Shown here: positions 1-12,279 of the stretch, in pieces | Layout: the number at the start of each line of letters is the position of its first letter | Position numbering within the stretch: the first letter of the stretch is position 1 | From: Ampullaceana balthica | Lineage: Eukaryota; Mollusca; Gastropoda; Lymnaeidae | NCBI GenBank assembly: GCA_944989445.1 | Contig: CALYLW010000069.1 | Location: 682,001-746,000 of the forward strand | DNA: 64,000 nucleotides | Direction: 5' to 3' | Position numbers and translations under genes: made by a program | Notes under the pieces: generated by a model | What the model was told of the DNA's origin: nothing | The model's database searches: none | Seen by the model: the letters and a program-made list of their open reading frames with translations, nothing else

Positions 1-678
1 ATTATCCCTTCATGATATGTAGGAGTATATATAAGTGTAATGGTTCTTATGATTAATACCTAGACGAAGCTGAAATATTCATTACATTTACACATTGGTG
101 AAGGTGTAACGTTGCGTCTCCAGTTACTAGTCGGTGAAATTAAGTTACATGTTTCGATCGAGAATATAATGTCACAACCCATTTAAACCTGAAAGATGGT
201 ATGATGTCAAAGTTCTCGCTGGATACCTTCAGACCAAATGTGTGTGTGTGTAGCAAACACAATTTTGGTTGATACTTAACTATACTTCATTACAAAATAA
301 ATTAACTAGAATATACGCCCAGTCATTTCTAGCGTATAATTATAATGTACCAACAGCTTCCACATTTACTTCCTCACTTTGTTCGCATGTGACTGACTTG
401 TGTTAAGGTTTGGATTCTAAGTAATTACACCACAGCAGTATTTAATTATTTAAATTTTTTTAATAAAGCTTTCCTTAATTTTAAAGAAGTATAGTTTTTA
501 AGATTTAAAAAAATATGTTTAATATTTTAAATTATTTAAAACAAATTCAAATATATTTCTCTTTAATTAACAGCACGTTCGCAGCCGACCATAACGATCA
601 TAAATTTGACAGAAAATATTTTTGAAAACATCGTTAACAATAAATGTTAAAATAAAATTTAAAAAGTTTAAACACGTA
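1..678. other. Unassigned AT-rich DNA
   Basis: No reading frame, tandem array or terminal repeat can be supported here. There is a short TG run near 240 and A/T-rich low-complexity sequence from 440 to 560. The open frames on the minus strand are short and have no family features. Confidence 0.5.
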
Positions 679-1059
679 GGGGACGTTAATAAATAACGTC
701 TCGCGAATTTGGCCGAATTTTCACCCCCTCCCCTCTCGTCACGCATCGTCACTAAAACTTATACCCCCCCCCCTTTTCAATAAGACGTCACAAAGCGTTG
801 CACACACACACTCGCATAAAAGCTGTATTTTCTATTTGACAAAGATAATTTTCAAATCATTCTTTTGTCATTTCAGTATGTATTTATTTAGTTTAAGGTT
901 GCACACTAGTATCAATATTTAAGTTGAACTTTTATTTAAAGTTGAGAGTTTTGATTTGACGTCACGTTTCTCAAACACCCCCCTCCTCTTCACACATTGT
1001 CACAAATGTGTGGACCTGGTGGGGGCGGCTAGGTGCGTGACGTCATTTATGGACGGCCA
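679..1059. mobile_element. Decayed MITE-like repeat with TGACGTCA motifs
   Basis: The left edge starts GGGGACGTTAATAAATAACG and the right edge ends with sequence close to CGTCATTTATGGACGGCC, so the ends are imperfect inverted repeats of the GGCCGTCCATAAA type also seen at 6.7, 12.9 and 44.4 kb. Internal C-rich runs followed by GTCACA or GTCACG match the other copies. Full CRE palindromes (TGACGTCA) lie near 957 and 1038. No clean target duplication is visible. Non-coding; the copy is older than the 44.4-kb one. Confidence 0.55.
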
Positions 1060-3290
1060 CATACTTATATGTAGAAGTAAACAATGTTTGTATATTGTTA
1101 TGATCTTTAAAAATTACTCAAATTTTGATCGTTCCTAAACTATACTTTTAGCAATTCGTAACATTAAATTCTTTTAACTATAATAGTATTGATCTAAACT
1201 AATGTCAAACATTATCTACAGAGAAAAGTTCAGTAAGATAGGGAGGACATGAGTCAGAAAACAAGTTGTGACAGAGAACGGGCAGTTTTAAATAAATTCG
1301 GGCTTGTATAGGAAGCCAATGAAGGGAGTAAAGTAGCGGAGTAATATGGTCGTGTTTTTCGCCTTAAGAACTAGCCTGGCAGCTGAATTTTGAACTTCCA
1401 TTTTTACATGCTTAATTTTATGATATCAACTTGCGTGAAATCTACCTTTTACATAAAATTTAAATTTATTTGTAAAAATAATAATACATTATATTCAATA
1501 AACTTGTTTTTAAGATCCCGGTCGCAAACGCATTAGCTCATTCGTGTAAACATCATCCTTTTTGTGATATTAATTTACTTTAATACTCGCGTATGTCTGG
1601 TCCTCACGAACCCAACACTTTGATGTATTCTGTCAAAAAACCCGGTAATAAACGAATTCGACTCCGGCGTAGAAACTCGACAGCCATTCTACTAGAAACG
1701 GCTTTTGGCGTCCGTATTTAGGCATCAAGTCTTATAATAATTGCCCTTGAAAATATTCATAAGCGCTCCTCAGAGTAAAAAAAAATGTCCCTTTTCACTA
1801 ACTTAATAAACTCAGAAGGACTTCCATGCCCGGAAGCAGATAAACACGAAAGGGAGTGTGCTAACAAATATGTTCTTGCCGTGGTTTGTTTGTTTTTTGA
1901 CTTAATCGCATGCCTAGGCGGCCGCGGGTATAGTATACTTGTGAATAGGGAGGGGTGTGAAAGAAATTGGGAGAGGGAAGGAGAGTTCCCCCAATACAGG
2001 GTAAGGGCAAATGGGTCAAAGGATTAATTTAGTTACGACCAAATAAAATTAGTCGCTCGACCGGGGACTGGAGACCCGAATTCATCCACTTGATACAATA
2101 TACGGACCTATGCCGTTCTAGATACAGACCTACTCCGTTCTACATACGGACCTACACTGTAGTAGAAAATGACCTAATATAGCAGTGCTAGATGCGGGGA
2201 GTTAGGGTTACGCATATACAAATTATGAGTTCGTCGGTTACATTTAGTGATCGAACGAAAAACATTCCGAAGTCTTTAATTGGTTTTACCGTTTTCATTT
2301 TTGATACATAATCTGAAAATGGAGAGTTTAATTTAACAGACCTTCTACTTCTTCATGTAAATGGCTAACTGCATCGTCGTACGTAACTGAAAATTTGTTA
2401 AAACACATTGATTTATTTTTCTAACTACCTAATTAAAATATTGACTCATTACAAGTTCGAATATTTCTAATTGAATAAAATCTTATATAATGTATAATAT
2501 TTATTTTACCAAAATATCTTATTTCCATTCTTACTAATTATAAAACAATGTAAATGACAAGTTGTTATCGCACAGCCTTCTTATTAACATCATAGATGCA
2601 ACCTAAATAGCAACTATGACTTACAACATTTGTTGGTGCGAAAATTCCCATTGCAAACTGGGAAGGTTGTTAATAAATTTATTTTTTATCAGTTTGTGTT
2701 GTTAATTGGGTTTATAAGTATTTCCCAAAGACATCTGATTGGCTCTTGTGAAACATTCCGTAAAGGCTTTAAATATCACATTGACATTTTTACATGATAG
2801 TTTACTGCTGTAATATAAACTGTTCTCTGTCACTGAACGATTATATGGCTATTATTCATTTAAAAAAAATTGAAAGCCTACTTTGTTTACGTTGTTACAT
2901 CTATTTGCGTTTAATTGGCATTTCTTTTGAAATGCTTTGTTGCAAAGTTTTGTGTGATGTTCCCCACCATAATTTGTTGACGAGAAATTCTTGTGTATGG
3001 CATGTATCGAGAGTTATTCATAGTTGTCTACTAACATATAAACACAAAGCATTTCTAAAGGTGTATATTAAAATACAGCAGCTTGTATAGAAGTTTGGGT
3101 CTATTAGTTTTCAATTTAATTTATGGTTTGTTCAATGACCATTAAAAAAAAATTCACTACAAATTAAGACAAATGGGAAGGCCGTCTTTTAACTTTCTTT
3201 TTTGAGACAACTGGCCGATCTATCGGCCCTAAAATCAAAGCCGCAGATTGAACGAGCTTATCTGATTGCTTCTCCCATTTTTCTCATCTC
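1060..3290. other. Unassigned DNA without a supported gene
   Basis: The open frames here (for example 1785-2027 and 2794-3090) have no recognisable domain and no codon pattern or splice context I could defend. Tandem 'tacggacctat/c' phrases near 2100-2160 are a minor local duplication. Otherwise nothing identifiable. Confidence 0.45.
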
Positions 3291-4416
3291 ACAATTTTAA
3301 TGACAGCTTACATCCAGGGTTCACAATTTTAATGACAGCTTACATCAAGGGTTCACAATTTTAATGACAGCTTACATCAAGAGTTCACAATTTGAACGAC
3401 AGCTTACATCCAGGGTTCACAATTTTAACGACAGCTTACATCCAGGGTTCACAATTTAATGACAGCTTACATCCAGGGTTCACAATTTTAATGACAGCTT
3501 ACATCCAGGGTTCACAATTTTAATGACAGCTTACATCCAGGGTTCACAATTTTAATGACAGCTTACATCCAGGGTTCACAATTTTGATGACAGCTTACAT
3601 CAAGGGTTCACAATTTTTAATAACAGCTTACACCAAGGGTTCTGAATTTTAACGACACCTTACATCCAGGGTTCACAATTTTAATGACAGCTTTCATCCA
3701 AGGTTCACAATTTTAATGACAGCTTACATCGAGGGTTCACAATTTTAATGACAGCTTACATCCAGGGTTCACAATTTTAATGACAGCTTACATCAAGGGT
3801 TCACAATTTTAATAACAGCTTACACCAAGGGTTCTGAATTTTAACGACACCTTACATCCATGGTTCACAATTTTAATGACAGCTTACATCCAGTGTTCAC
3901 AATTTTAATGACAGCTTACATCCAGGGTTCACAATTTTAAAGACACATTACATCAAGGGTTCACAATTTTAACGACAGCTTACATCCAGGGTTCACAATT
4001 TTAATGACAGCTTACATCCAGGGTTCACAATTTTAATGACAGCTTACATCAAGGGTTCACAATTTTAATGACAGCTTACAGCAATGGTTCACAATTTTAA
4101 TGACAGCTTACATCAAGGGTTCACAAATTTATTGACCTTTTACATCCAGGGTTCACAATTTCAATGACAGATTACATCAAGTGTTCACAATTTTAATGAC
4201 AGCTTACATCAAGGGTTCACAATTTTAATGACAGCTAGCATCAATGGTTCACAATATTAATGACAGCTTACATCAAGGGTTCACAATTTTAATGACAGCT
4301 TACATCCAGAGTTCACAATTTTAATGACAGCTTACATATAGGGTTCACATTTTTAATGACAGCTTACATCCGGGGTTCACAATTTTAATGACAGCTTACA
4401 TCCGGGGTTCACAATA
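3291..4416. repeat. 32-bp satellite array, about 35 copies
   Basis: Direct repeats of a 32-bp unit whose core reads ACAATTTTAATGACAGCTTA followed by CATCCAGGGTTC. Single-base variants (CCAGGG/CAAGGG, AATGAC/AACGAC) and one-base indels occur, and a three-unit stretch around 3610-3680 reappears near 3800-3870. That suggests segmental as well as unit-by-unit amplification. Non-coding. Confidence 0.95.
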
Positions 4417-4469
4417 TTCGGTCTTTCATAACAAAAGTTTTATGAAGATGTAATACAATGTTGAAATCA

Positions 4470-4858
4470 AAAGTTGCCTTGTAGTGCATATAAAAAGAGT
4501 TGCCTTTCAGTGTATATAAAAAAGTTGACTTGCAATGTATATAAAAAAGTTGCCTTGCAGTGCACATAAAAAAAGTTGCCTTGCAGTGTATATAAAAAGT
4601 ACCCTTGCAGTGTATATAAAAAAGTTGCATTGCAGTGCATATAAAAAAAGTTGCCTTGCAGTGCATATAAAAAAAGTTGCCTTGCAGTGTATATAAAAAA
4701 GTTGCCTTGCAGTGCATATAAAAAAGTTGCCTTGCAGTGCATATAAAAAAAAAGTTGCCTTATAATGCAAATAAAAAAATTTGCCTTGCAGTGTATATAA
4801 AAAAAGTTGCCTTGCAGTGTATATAAAAAAAGTTGCCTTGCAGTGCAAATAAAAAGAT
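4470..4858. repeat. 26-27 bp minisatellite with TATA-box-like units
   Basis: About 14 tandem units of the form GTTGCCTTGCAGTGTATATA followed by AAAAA. Length varies through the A run. Each unit holds a TATATAAAA or CATATAAAA box. The three minus-strand open frames that cover it (FYIHCKATF-type repeats) are translations of the repeat and not genes. Confidence 0.93.
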
Positions 4859-5380
4859 GTACATACCATTGTAGAAATTGTTTTGTTTTTTTAAATTAAA
4901 ATTTTTTATTTTTACTTTTTTTTTCACACTGTCTCGTTTTTATGACTTATTTATTTAGGCTTATGTGAAAACGAAAATTAACCCAATATCTGCAAGTTAG
5001 ACAGTTTTTTTTTCTTTCTATGTTTAGTTTTGCATTTCGATCATAAATAAAATACAAAACGGTATATTTCAATTGGATAAATGTTGATATTAAAGTTTAA
5101 TTCATATCGATCATATCATTCAATTTAATACCATTGAATGATGAATAAATCGTTCTATTTTTCGAACAGAATTATTTTATTTCTTTTATTCTTCTTCTTC
5201 TTCTTCTTCTTCTTATTATTATTATTATTATTATTTATTATTATTATTATTATTATTTGCAGAGAAAGTTTGGTGCTTTTTTATGGGTCGATCAAAAGCA
5301 ATTTGTAAAGAAAAACAACGGGAAATAGTAACTATAGATTAAAAAAAGATAAAAATAAACATGATGCTAATAGAGTTTAA
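4859..5380. other. AT-rich DNA with TTC/TTA microsatellite
   Basis: A (TTC)n run grades into (TTA)n at about 5188-5262. The rest is A/T-rich with no reading frame or repeat that I can assign. Confidence 0.6.
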
Positions 5381-5499
5381 ATTAAAACACTCTATTTATT
5401 GGACTAAACCCATTATAAAATTGCAAATATAGATTAACACATATGAAACATAAGTAGGGATTATAATAATGAAAGACTACATATAAACAAATGAAAGCT

Positions 5500-5648
5500 T
5501 CACATCTTCTTCCTTTTATATTTCTTAAGGGCCATCGATCAATCTTCGGATCATCATGAATGTTGACCTGTTGCCAATACTGATACATCTGCGAAGATGA
5601 GACGCCGCGTGGCTGCTCGTCCGTTGTACTAGTGACTGGAGGATGGGG
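5500..5648 (-). CDS. Weak candidate exon next to the hAT insertion
   Basis: On the minus strand the frame just outside the hAT-like element reads a Pro/Ser/Thr-rich stretch and then a segment with ordinary protein composition (QMYQYWQQVNIHDDPKIDRW and onwards). A pyrimidine-rich tract ending in CAG precedes the ATG of MYQYW, so an acceptor site is possible. The frame runs on into hydrophobic AT-rich translation below about 5500, which is unlikely to be coding. I do not recognise a family. It could be a true host exon, a remnant of another element, or chance. Confidence 0.2.
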
Positions 5649-5656
5649 AACAGAAG

Positions 5657-6543
5657 CAGGGTTGCCAGATTGTAATTTGGGTAAAAGGCCAAACTGATTG
5701 CCAAAAAAGGCCAAACTTATTTTATATGAAAAGTGTCAACAAAAATGACGTCACGCACCTAGGGGGCGGGAGGGGGTCACAGATTTATGGCGAGGGGAGG
5801 GTGCTTTTAAGAACTATGACGTCATATTGGAAAGGGTCTAGCTCTTGATTACGTGTGACGAGTGGTGGGGGGGGTGAAAATACATTGAAAATCTGCCAAA
5901 ATCGCGTGACGTCATTTATGGAAGGCTCATAACGGCTGAAAATTATTTAACTATTTAAAATGAAGTTAGAACCAGGAGAAAAAGGATAATAAATGTGTAA
6001 ATGCCAATGTTCGTATGTATGATTGTACTCACAAAATAAATAGACTCTGATACTAACATAAAAATTTGAAAGAAAAGCTTCAGGTCATCCTTTTCCTCTA
6101 GACTGCTATTTGCAGTATTATTATAAACTTTATCAGATGTCAAGTCATCAAGCACTCTTGGTGAAATAAGAAAGTCCTTACTGCATTTATTTGTAAACAA
6201 AAGCTCAGCCTGGACTCTAACAATAGTGTCTAAAAGTGTGAGCTGCATTCTATATCTGGCTCTTTCTTAATAGCCTTTTCGTTAAAATTTTTAATGTCTA
6301 AAATACACGTAAGCTATTCAAAAATAGCTAATAATTAATAAGGTTATTGACTAATTGGAAAATTTTTAATCTTTTTTTTGTGATAAACATTATTTTTATA
6401 TATATTATATATATTTATTATTTTTTTAAAGAAAAAGGCCAAAAAAAGGCCAAAAGGCCAAAAAAACGTTTTGAGGCCAAACCCTCTTTAAAAAGGCCAA
6501 ATTTTGAGAATTTGGCCTTAAAAAGGCCAATATGGCAACCCTG
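5657..6543 (-). mobile_element. hAT-like non-autonomous element, copy 1
   Basis: An 887-bp element with ends CAGGGTTGCCAGATT and AATATGGCAACCCTG (inverted) and a perfect 8-bp target duplication AACAGAAG (5649-5656 and 6544-6551), as hAT transposases make. Both edges hold repeated GGCCAAAAAAGGCC-like words. Inside are CRE-like TGACGTCA sites and a block related to the GGCCGTCCATAAA repeat family. The second copy at 12280-13214 lies in the opposite orientation. It encodes one small conserved frame but no complete transposase, so it probably relied on a relative for mobility. Confidence 0.85.
6024..6248 (-). pseudogene. Conserved small reading frame in hAT-like element, copy 1
   Basis: The frame begins MQLTLLDTIVRVQAELLFTN and continues through a DDLTSDKVYNNTANSSLEEK segment. 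The copy at 12601-12819 keeps nearly the same protein for about 60 residues, then the two diverge after the DLKL.FQ segment, where a GTATGTTAG-type donor-like sequence follows in copy 2. It is probably a leftover exon of a transposase or accessory protein; I do not recognise the domain with confidence. It is too short to be a transposase alone. Confidence 0.45.
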
Positions 6544-6725
6544 AACAGAAGGCAATAGGACATCTTGTCACCTCAACGGATCCTTTAGAAAGTCTGTTCT
6601 AAATACATCTTCAACTTAATCGTATGCTATTAACACCGTACTGCACTGTACACGTGATACACGCACGTGATTATCAAACTATTTCCTATTAACCCACTGA
6701 CTCCCATCTCATTTAAACCGCCATA

Positions 6726-6995
6726 AGGGCCGTTCATACAGTACGTCACGCTCCAGGGGGGGGGGAGGGGTGTAAGAAAGTGTGACAGTCTGTGACAGGG
6801 GAGGGGGGGCCTGGCCATGTGTGACGTCACGGTGTTTTATATTAAATTTTAATTATTTTGTTAATAAAAAAATTGTTCGAAAGTGTGACGTACTTTAGGG
6901 GGGAGGGGTCCAAGATTTGTGACAGTTTGTGACAGGGGTGGAGGGGGCCGTTAAAAATGGTCAAAAATAGCGTGACGTACTTTATGGACGGCCCC
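6726..6995. mobile_element. Harbinger-like MITE, copy 1
   Basis: A 270-bp palindrome-ended element. Left end GGGCCGTTCATACAGTACGT (first base mutated), right end the inverse ACGTACTTTATGGACGGCCC. A 3-bp ATA flanks both sides. G-rich blocks followed by TGTGACAG-type words are repeated inside. Three-base target duplications and GGG/GGC starts are typical of PIF/Harbinger MITEs. Non-coding; contains a TGACGTCA site near 6823. Confidence 0.75.
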
Positions 6996-8590
6996 ATAGC
7001 TCCTCAACCGCTGTCACATTTCAAGTCCATTTCGTGAGAATATTGGGCTGTTCTGCACGTAGACTTAACCGACAGGGGAAGTAAAATGATTTCACTATAT
7101 TATCCTTTTGACCAAGCGCTGTGGTAAAAGGGATTAGGCGGAAGGCGTCTTATTTTTTAAAAAAAAAGTTTGGCTGGGGGTGTGGTTGTGGTTGTATTGA
7201 TGTATCAAGGCGAATGTCCCTTACAACAGCGCGCTTGTTTGCAGAGGCCCAAGGGAGTTTTCGTTAGAAAAAAAAAGTTGCGGTCTTCGTCACGCCGTAT
7301 ACCGTTACAGAGAAAAGCGCTGCGGGCAGTTGTTTCCCTTTACACGGTATTGCTTATTAACCCGGTGCTTTGGGTTTGAGGATTGTCCCCCCATGAATTA
7401 GTTTGTTAAAATCCTTTTCGGAATTTATTAACTCTATAGAGGAATCGGTGTTTTATCCGCTCTCCCCCCACGGAGGCAATTTGTTTCGTTTCTTAACACT
7501 TTTCTTCCTTACAAGGTTACACAAATTAGTTTTAGAAGAGGGAAAAACCAATAAGAAAGCAAAGATGGTGATGGAATGACGCGAGATTGAAGAAGTACAT
7601 AAAGTGTACGCTGACGTGGTGGGGGGAATGGGGAACCCCTATGGACTCGTTTAAGTATCTCATCTAAGCCTTTGATCTTCAAGGACGACAAAGCGAGGGC
7701 TAGTATGCAGCAGCGCGCTGAAAGCCACGAATTTATACCTAATTTGGGAATTGAAAAGGGGGCTTTAAAAATAAAAAAAGCAACGTAAGGAGGTTCTTGG
7801 TAATGTATCCTTGTTACTAGTTAAGTTCTGAAATATCTAACGTTACGCGTTTACAGTGTTGTTTAAATTTTCTGTCATGAAAATAAAATCAGAGATTCTC
7901 GTGACAACTGTTTGGGCGGGGACCTCTGCCAGCCTCTCTTAACAATTATTATTTAGTTTAACAATTTAAATTAAAATATTTTCATAATTCGAAATCAAAA
8001 TAACAATTTAAAATGTAGGATATTATAAAGCGATACTGAGAATCTAGAGTTGTATTACACTACTTGGATAATGAAGAATGGGGTTTAGCAATGTACGAGT
8101 CTAGGCTCAGTGTAGATTGTTTATGTCTCATTATGAATCTTGACGATTCCATTGACGTCAGACATAAGCACACTTGTAGCGATGCTAATCTTTTGCTACT
8201 ATTACTATTTAAAAAACAACAACGTATATTTTAAAAAAACGCAACAGAAACGTAAAAATAAACATGCAAACATACAGAAAAAAAAAGATAGAGACGATTG
8301 TAACTAACAGTGGGCATTTCATCTTTTACCGGTTGCATTAATTGTGTTTTTTTAAAAATTCATAGAAGCAGCATTCGTGGGACAGGTGTATATAAACAGC
8401 CAAACAGAACTTTAAAAGGGACAGTTGAATAGTTAATCAAAATGCCCCAACTCGACTCTTTTACTCAATATTTCAACAAATCACTTAATACTATAATCAA
8501 TACTCTAACATATCTGTCATTTCCAAAATCGATGTTACCCATATCAATCAATTATATAATCAATACTACTGCATTTGAACATTAATGTTT
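6996..8590. other. Unassigned DNA
   Basis: No gene is supported. 7170-7691 is locally GC-richer and holds short open frames on both strands without domain features. The rest is A/T-rich intergenic-type sequence. Confidence 0.4.
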
Positions 8591-8594
8591 AAAT

Positions 8595-8712
8595 CATTTT
8601 ACTACTTCATAACAATCATTACTACTTCATAACAGTCAATACTACTTCATAACAATCATTACTACCACATAAAAATCATGACTAGTACATAACAATCTTT
8701 ACTACTACATGT
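8595..8712. repeat. Short 20-21 bp tandem array
   Basis: About six degenerate units of the type ACTACTTCATAACAATCATT sit just upstream of the larger CA-rich satellite. Confidence 0.75.
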
Positions 8713-8762
8713 CGTTACACTAGCCCGCACTGCCCTGCCGAAACAATACACCACACAAAATA

Positions 8763-9862
8763 TGCACACCAACATTACCACAACACTACACCACAACACT
8801 GCACCACACAAAACGTGCACACCAACATTACCACAACACTACACCACACAAAACGTGCACACCAACATTACCACAACACTACAACACACAAAATGTCCAC
8901 ATCACAGCATTACCACAACACTACACTACACAAAATGTCCACATCACAGCATTACCACAACACTATATCACACAAAACGTGCACACCAACATTACCACAA
9001 CACTACACCACAAAAATGTGCACAGTAACATTACCACAACACTACACCAACACAAAATATGCACACCAACATTACCACAGCACTACAACACACAAAATGT
9101 GCACACCAACATTACCACAACACTACAACACACAAAATGTGCACACCAACATTACCACAACACTACAACACACAAAATGTTCACACCAACCTTACCACTA
9201 CACTACACAAAATGTGCACACCAACATTACCACCACACTACACCACACAAAACGTGCACACCAAGATTACCAAAACACTACATCACAACATTACACCACA
9301 ACACTACACCACAACACTACATCACAACACTACATCACAACACTACACCACAACACTACACCACAACACTACACCACAACACTACACCACAACACTACAC
9401 CACAACACTACATAACAACACTACATCACAACACTACATCACAACACTACATCACAACACTACACCACAACACTACATCACAACACTACATCACAACACT
9501 ACACCACAACACTACACCACAACACTACACCACAACACTACACCACAACACTACATCACAACACTACATCACAACACTACATCACAACACTACACCACAA
9601 CACTACATCACAACACTACACCACAACACTACACCACAACACTACACCACAACACTACACCACAACACTACACCACACAAAACATGCACACCAACATTAC
9701 CACAACACTACACCACAACACTACATCACAACACTACACCACAACACTACATCACAACACTACATAACAACACTACACCACAACACTACACCACAACACT
9801 ACACCACAACACTACACCACAACACTACACCACACAAAATGTGCACACCAACATTACCCCAT
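8763..9862. repeat. Compound 40-bp / 13-bp satellite
   Basis: The 5' part (8763-9270) consists of units of about 40 bp containing GTGCACACCAACATTACCAC. From 9280 a 13-bp derivative of the unit's tail (CACTACACCACAA or CACTACATCACAA) takes over for about 35 copies, broken once near 9665-9710 by a return of the long unit, which also closes the array. Thirteen is coprime to three, so every forward frame stays open with the same peptide period. This explains three overlapping frames of up to 354 codons; they are not genes. Confidence 0.93.
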
Positions 9863-11470
9863 GTAGGGACATTACGTAGCAATGAAATAACAATGATTAA
9901 AAATGTATAGAGTTTTTATGGATAAGATACAATGAACAGTAAGTAAGTAATCGTATCTGTAAATCAACTTTATCTCAAGCTCAAATCATCTTTTATCTAA
10001 TCCAGAATCAAATTTTACCATGTCTACGAATCAATCTATACTGTGTATGTAAATCAATATATAAATTGCGTCTAAAAATCAACTTTTAGCGTCTAACACA
10101 AGGCCCAATGCATCGTGTCACGAATGAACCGCGGGCACGAACTAAAACTCACAACATAAATAAAATCTAATTCATTACGCGATATTTTCTTTGACGCTTT
10201 GAATGAAATGTCAAGCTATATCGCAGCCCCAACAAAGAGCCGGACTCTTCAAAACCCATCACGCAGAATCAGGAGTGTATCGCAAGAGTGGGGACGTTTT
10301 TTATTGGATTTCACGGATGTGCATTCAAGTGAATGGAACATAACATTAAAACCTCAAGACGTTTTGAGTTGAGAGCGTCGAGCAGGGCAGATCTGTAGTC
10401 ACTTAACTCTTTCCATCTACAGACGAGACAAAAGCGGCCGGGGCTCTCCATGGGACACGGGACCTGATCGCCGTATTGTTCGGTTGACAGCAATCTTTCC
10501 TTAATACCTCCGTTGGAGGGAGAGGGGAGGGAGAAAAAAAACTACTTACCCAGTTAAAAGTCTTTAGCCTTGAATAGGTACGTAGATTTAAGGGCGCGGG
10601 GCGCTTACAATGCATCTCATTCCTTGACTCGATGAAGGCAGGCGTGCACGACAAAGGCCGTCAAGAGGTGTCAAAATATTTCCCCCCAGCACGGACGATG
10701 TACGGATGTGCAAGACCCGGTGATAATGTCGTCGCGGGGGGCTCATGCGTGGCTCATCACAGTTTCACAATGGCCAATTTTTCTCGGCTGCCTAACTCCC
10801 AAGCCCTCGTTGCAGTCTCTTACATGATGTATCCAGCCCCTCCGAATAAGTCCCGATCTTGACGAGATCCCACGAGTGACAAATGATGGCACCGACGTTA
10901 TCCCAAGATTACTGTTGACAGACAAAGCTGGCCATTCTATTGGGCGATTGAGACCCAAAGTGTCTCGAGATCGCTCCGTCTGTAATTGTTTATTCTCTCC
11001 CCTTCTCCACCAACGTATTTTTCACACTTGACATATAATATGCTCCTCGATTCCGATTACAACCCCGGGATTCCGATTACGAAAGCATTTTCTATTTAAT
11101 TTAATTTTTTCTTTTACAGATTCATTTTTACATCATTATTTAAAATATTGACTTTTTTCACGCGACCCCTTCCCCTGCAAGAAAAAAATAATAAATGAAT
11201 CCATGAGTAAAAATACATCATTTTACAAAAAATGTTTTCAATGGAACTTGAAATAATTTCCACCCACCACCCAACTCGCCTATATTTTATAGCTTGATTT
11301 ATCCCAACATGTTCCTTATAATACGACAATGTTCTCGACTGTTTCAAATAGCCATTGATTGCTTTGGATTTTCATCCACACTTATTAGGAATTGTTAAAA
11401 TGAATTCGGATTAATCAAAGAATCGAAGCTAAATAGCAAACCATGTGTAAATTGCTATCCTGTGATGTTA
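9863..11470. other. Unassigned DNA, partly GC-richer
   Basis: 10230-10980 has a more even base composition and several short frames on both strands (10311-10958), none with a recognisable domain. No array or terminal repeats are seen. It might hold a regulatory or exonic piece, but I cannot support one. Confidence 0.35.
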
Positions 11471-11474
11471 TTTG

Positions 11475-11600
11475 GAATATATGTATTGGTTGGGATTTAT
11501 ATGTGGTTTGGGATTTATATGTGGTTTGGGAATGCATGTGTTGTTTGGGAGAAATGTTTTGTTTTGGATGCATGTGTTGTTTGGGATTTATGTATGATCC
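11475..11600. repeat. Short degenerate tandem repeat
   Basis: A phrase of the type TTGGGATTTATATGTGGT, about 20 bp long, recurs four to five times with drift (ATGTGTTGTTTGGGA at the end). The overlapping open frames on both strands are its translations. Confidence 0.65.
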
Positions 11601-11867
11601 ATATAATATATTCACAGCTAAGCAAGTTGATATGGACACTGGTCTTTAGAAGGATTTTGCTCAATGGTTGCTGTTGTAAACTACCAATGTCAAACCAAAC
11701 CAGTGACATATATACACTCACACAAATGTAATATAATAAAAGCCCAAGTCACTCACTTCATAACTATGAGGGACATAGTAGTACAACAGTCCATAACAGT
11801 TAAAAAAGAAAGGTATCATTTTGGTTTCGAGATTAACAGAGCGTGTTGTGTTTCTCGCCCAAATATT

Positions 11868-12009
11868 ATTATATGACGTCAATTACCCAAACAATTATAA
11901 ATACTTTGTGTACATGTCAGGAAGTTTAATATTTCGTATTTATCAAACAAGGATAAGTAACTTGGGCTTTTGAAAAAAGTGGGCACCGTAGGCGCCCTAC
12001 AGCACCTAG
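11868..12009 (+). mobile_element. Helitron relic (family H1), 3' end
   Basis: Shares with 55190-55333 the stretch GATAAGTAACTTGGGCTTTT followed by a run like GTGGGCACCGTAGGCGCCCT, then ends CTAG followed by T at 12006-12010. GC-rich inverted GGCGCC words before a terminal CTAG/T are Helitron 3'-end features. The 5' end is not clear, and the terminal hairpin is shorter than in the 55-kb copy. Confidence 0.65.
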
Positions 12010-12279
12010 TATAATTATTTACGCGGGTGTATTGTGGTGTCTTTAGTTCCTCTCCTCACTGCTGAAAAAAAAATGTTCATATCACACTAGCCCAACACTT
12101 ACACACCGATGCCATCGCCACTCTGTCTTGTTGGCCACCAACCTTCCATGGATTCAGCAGTAACGTTTAACATCGCGCACAATAAGCCGTGGAAATAGTC
12201 TTAGACATCACCTCTATGAAATACATTACCTGAAAAAATGGAGCAGTAGCCAAACTAATTTTAGAGTTAAAATGCTGAG

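Noticed and set aside
8815..9879. 354-codon open frame
   Set aside because: Lies wholly in the 40/13-bp satellite; three overlapping frames carry the same repeating peptide because 13 is coprime to 3 and the unit lacks stops.
10230..10980. GC-richer block as a possible gene or CpG island
   Set aside because: Short frames on both strands, no domain, no promoter element; composition alone is not enough.
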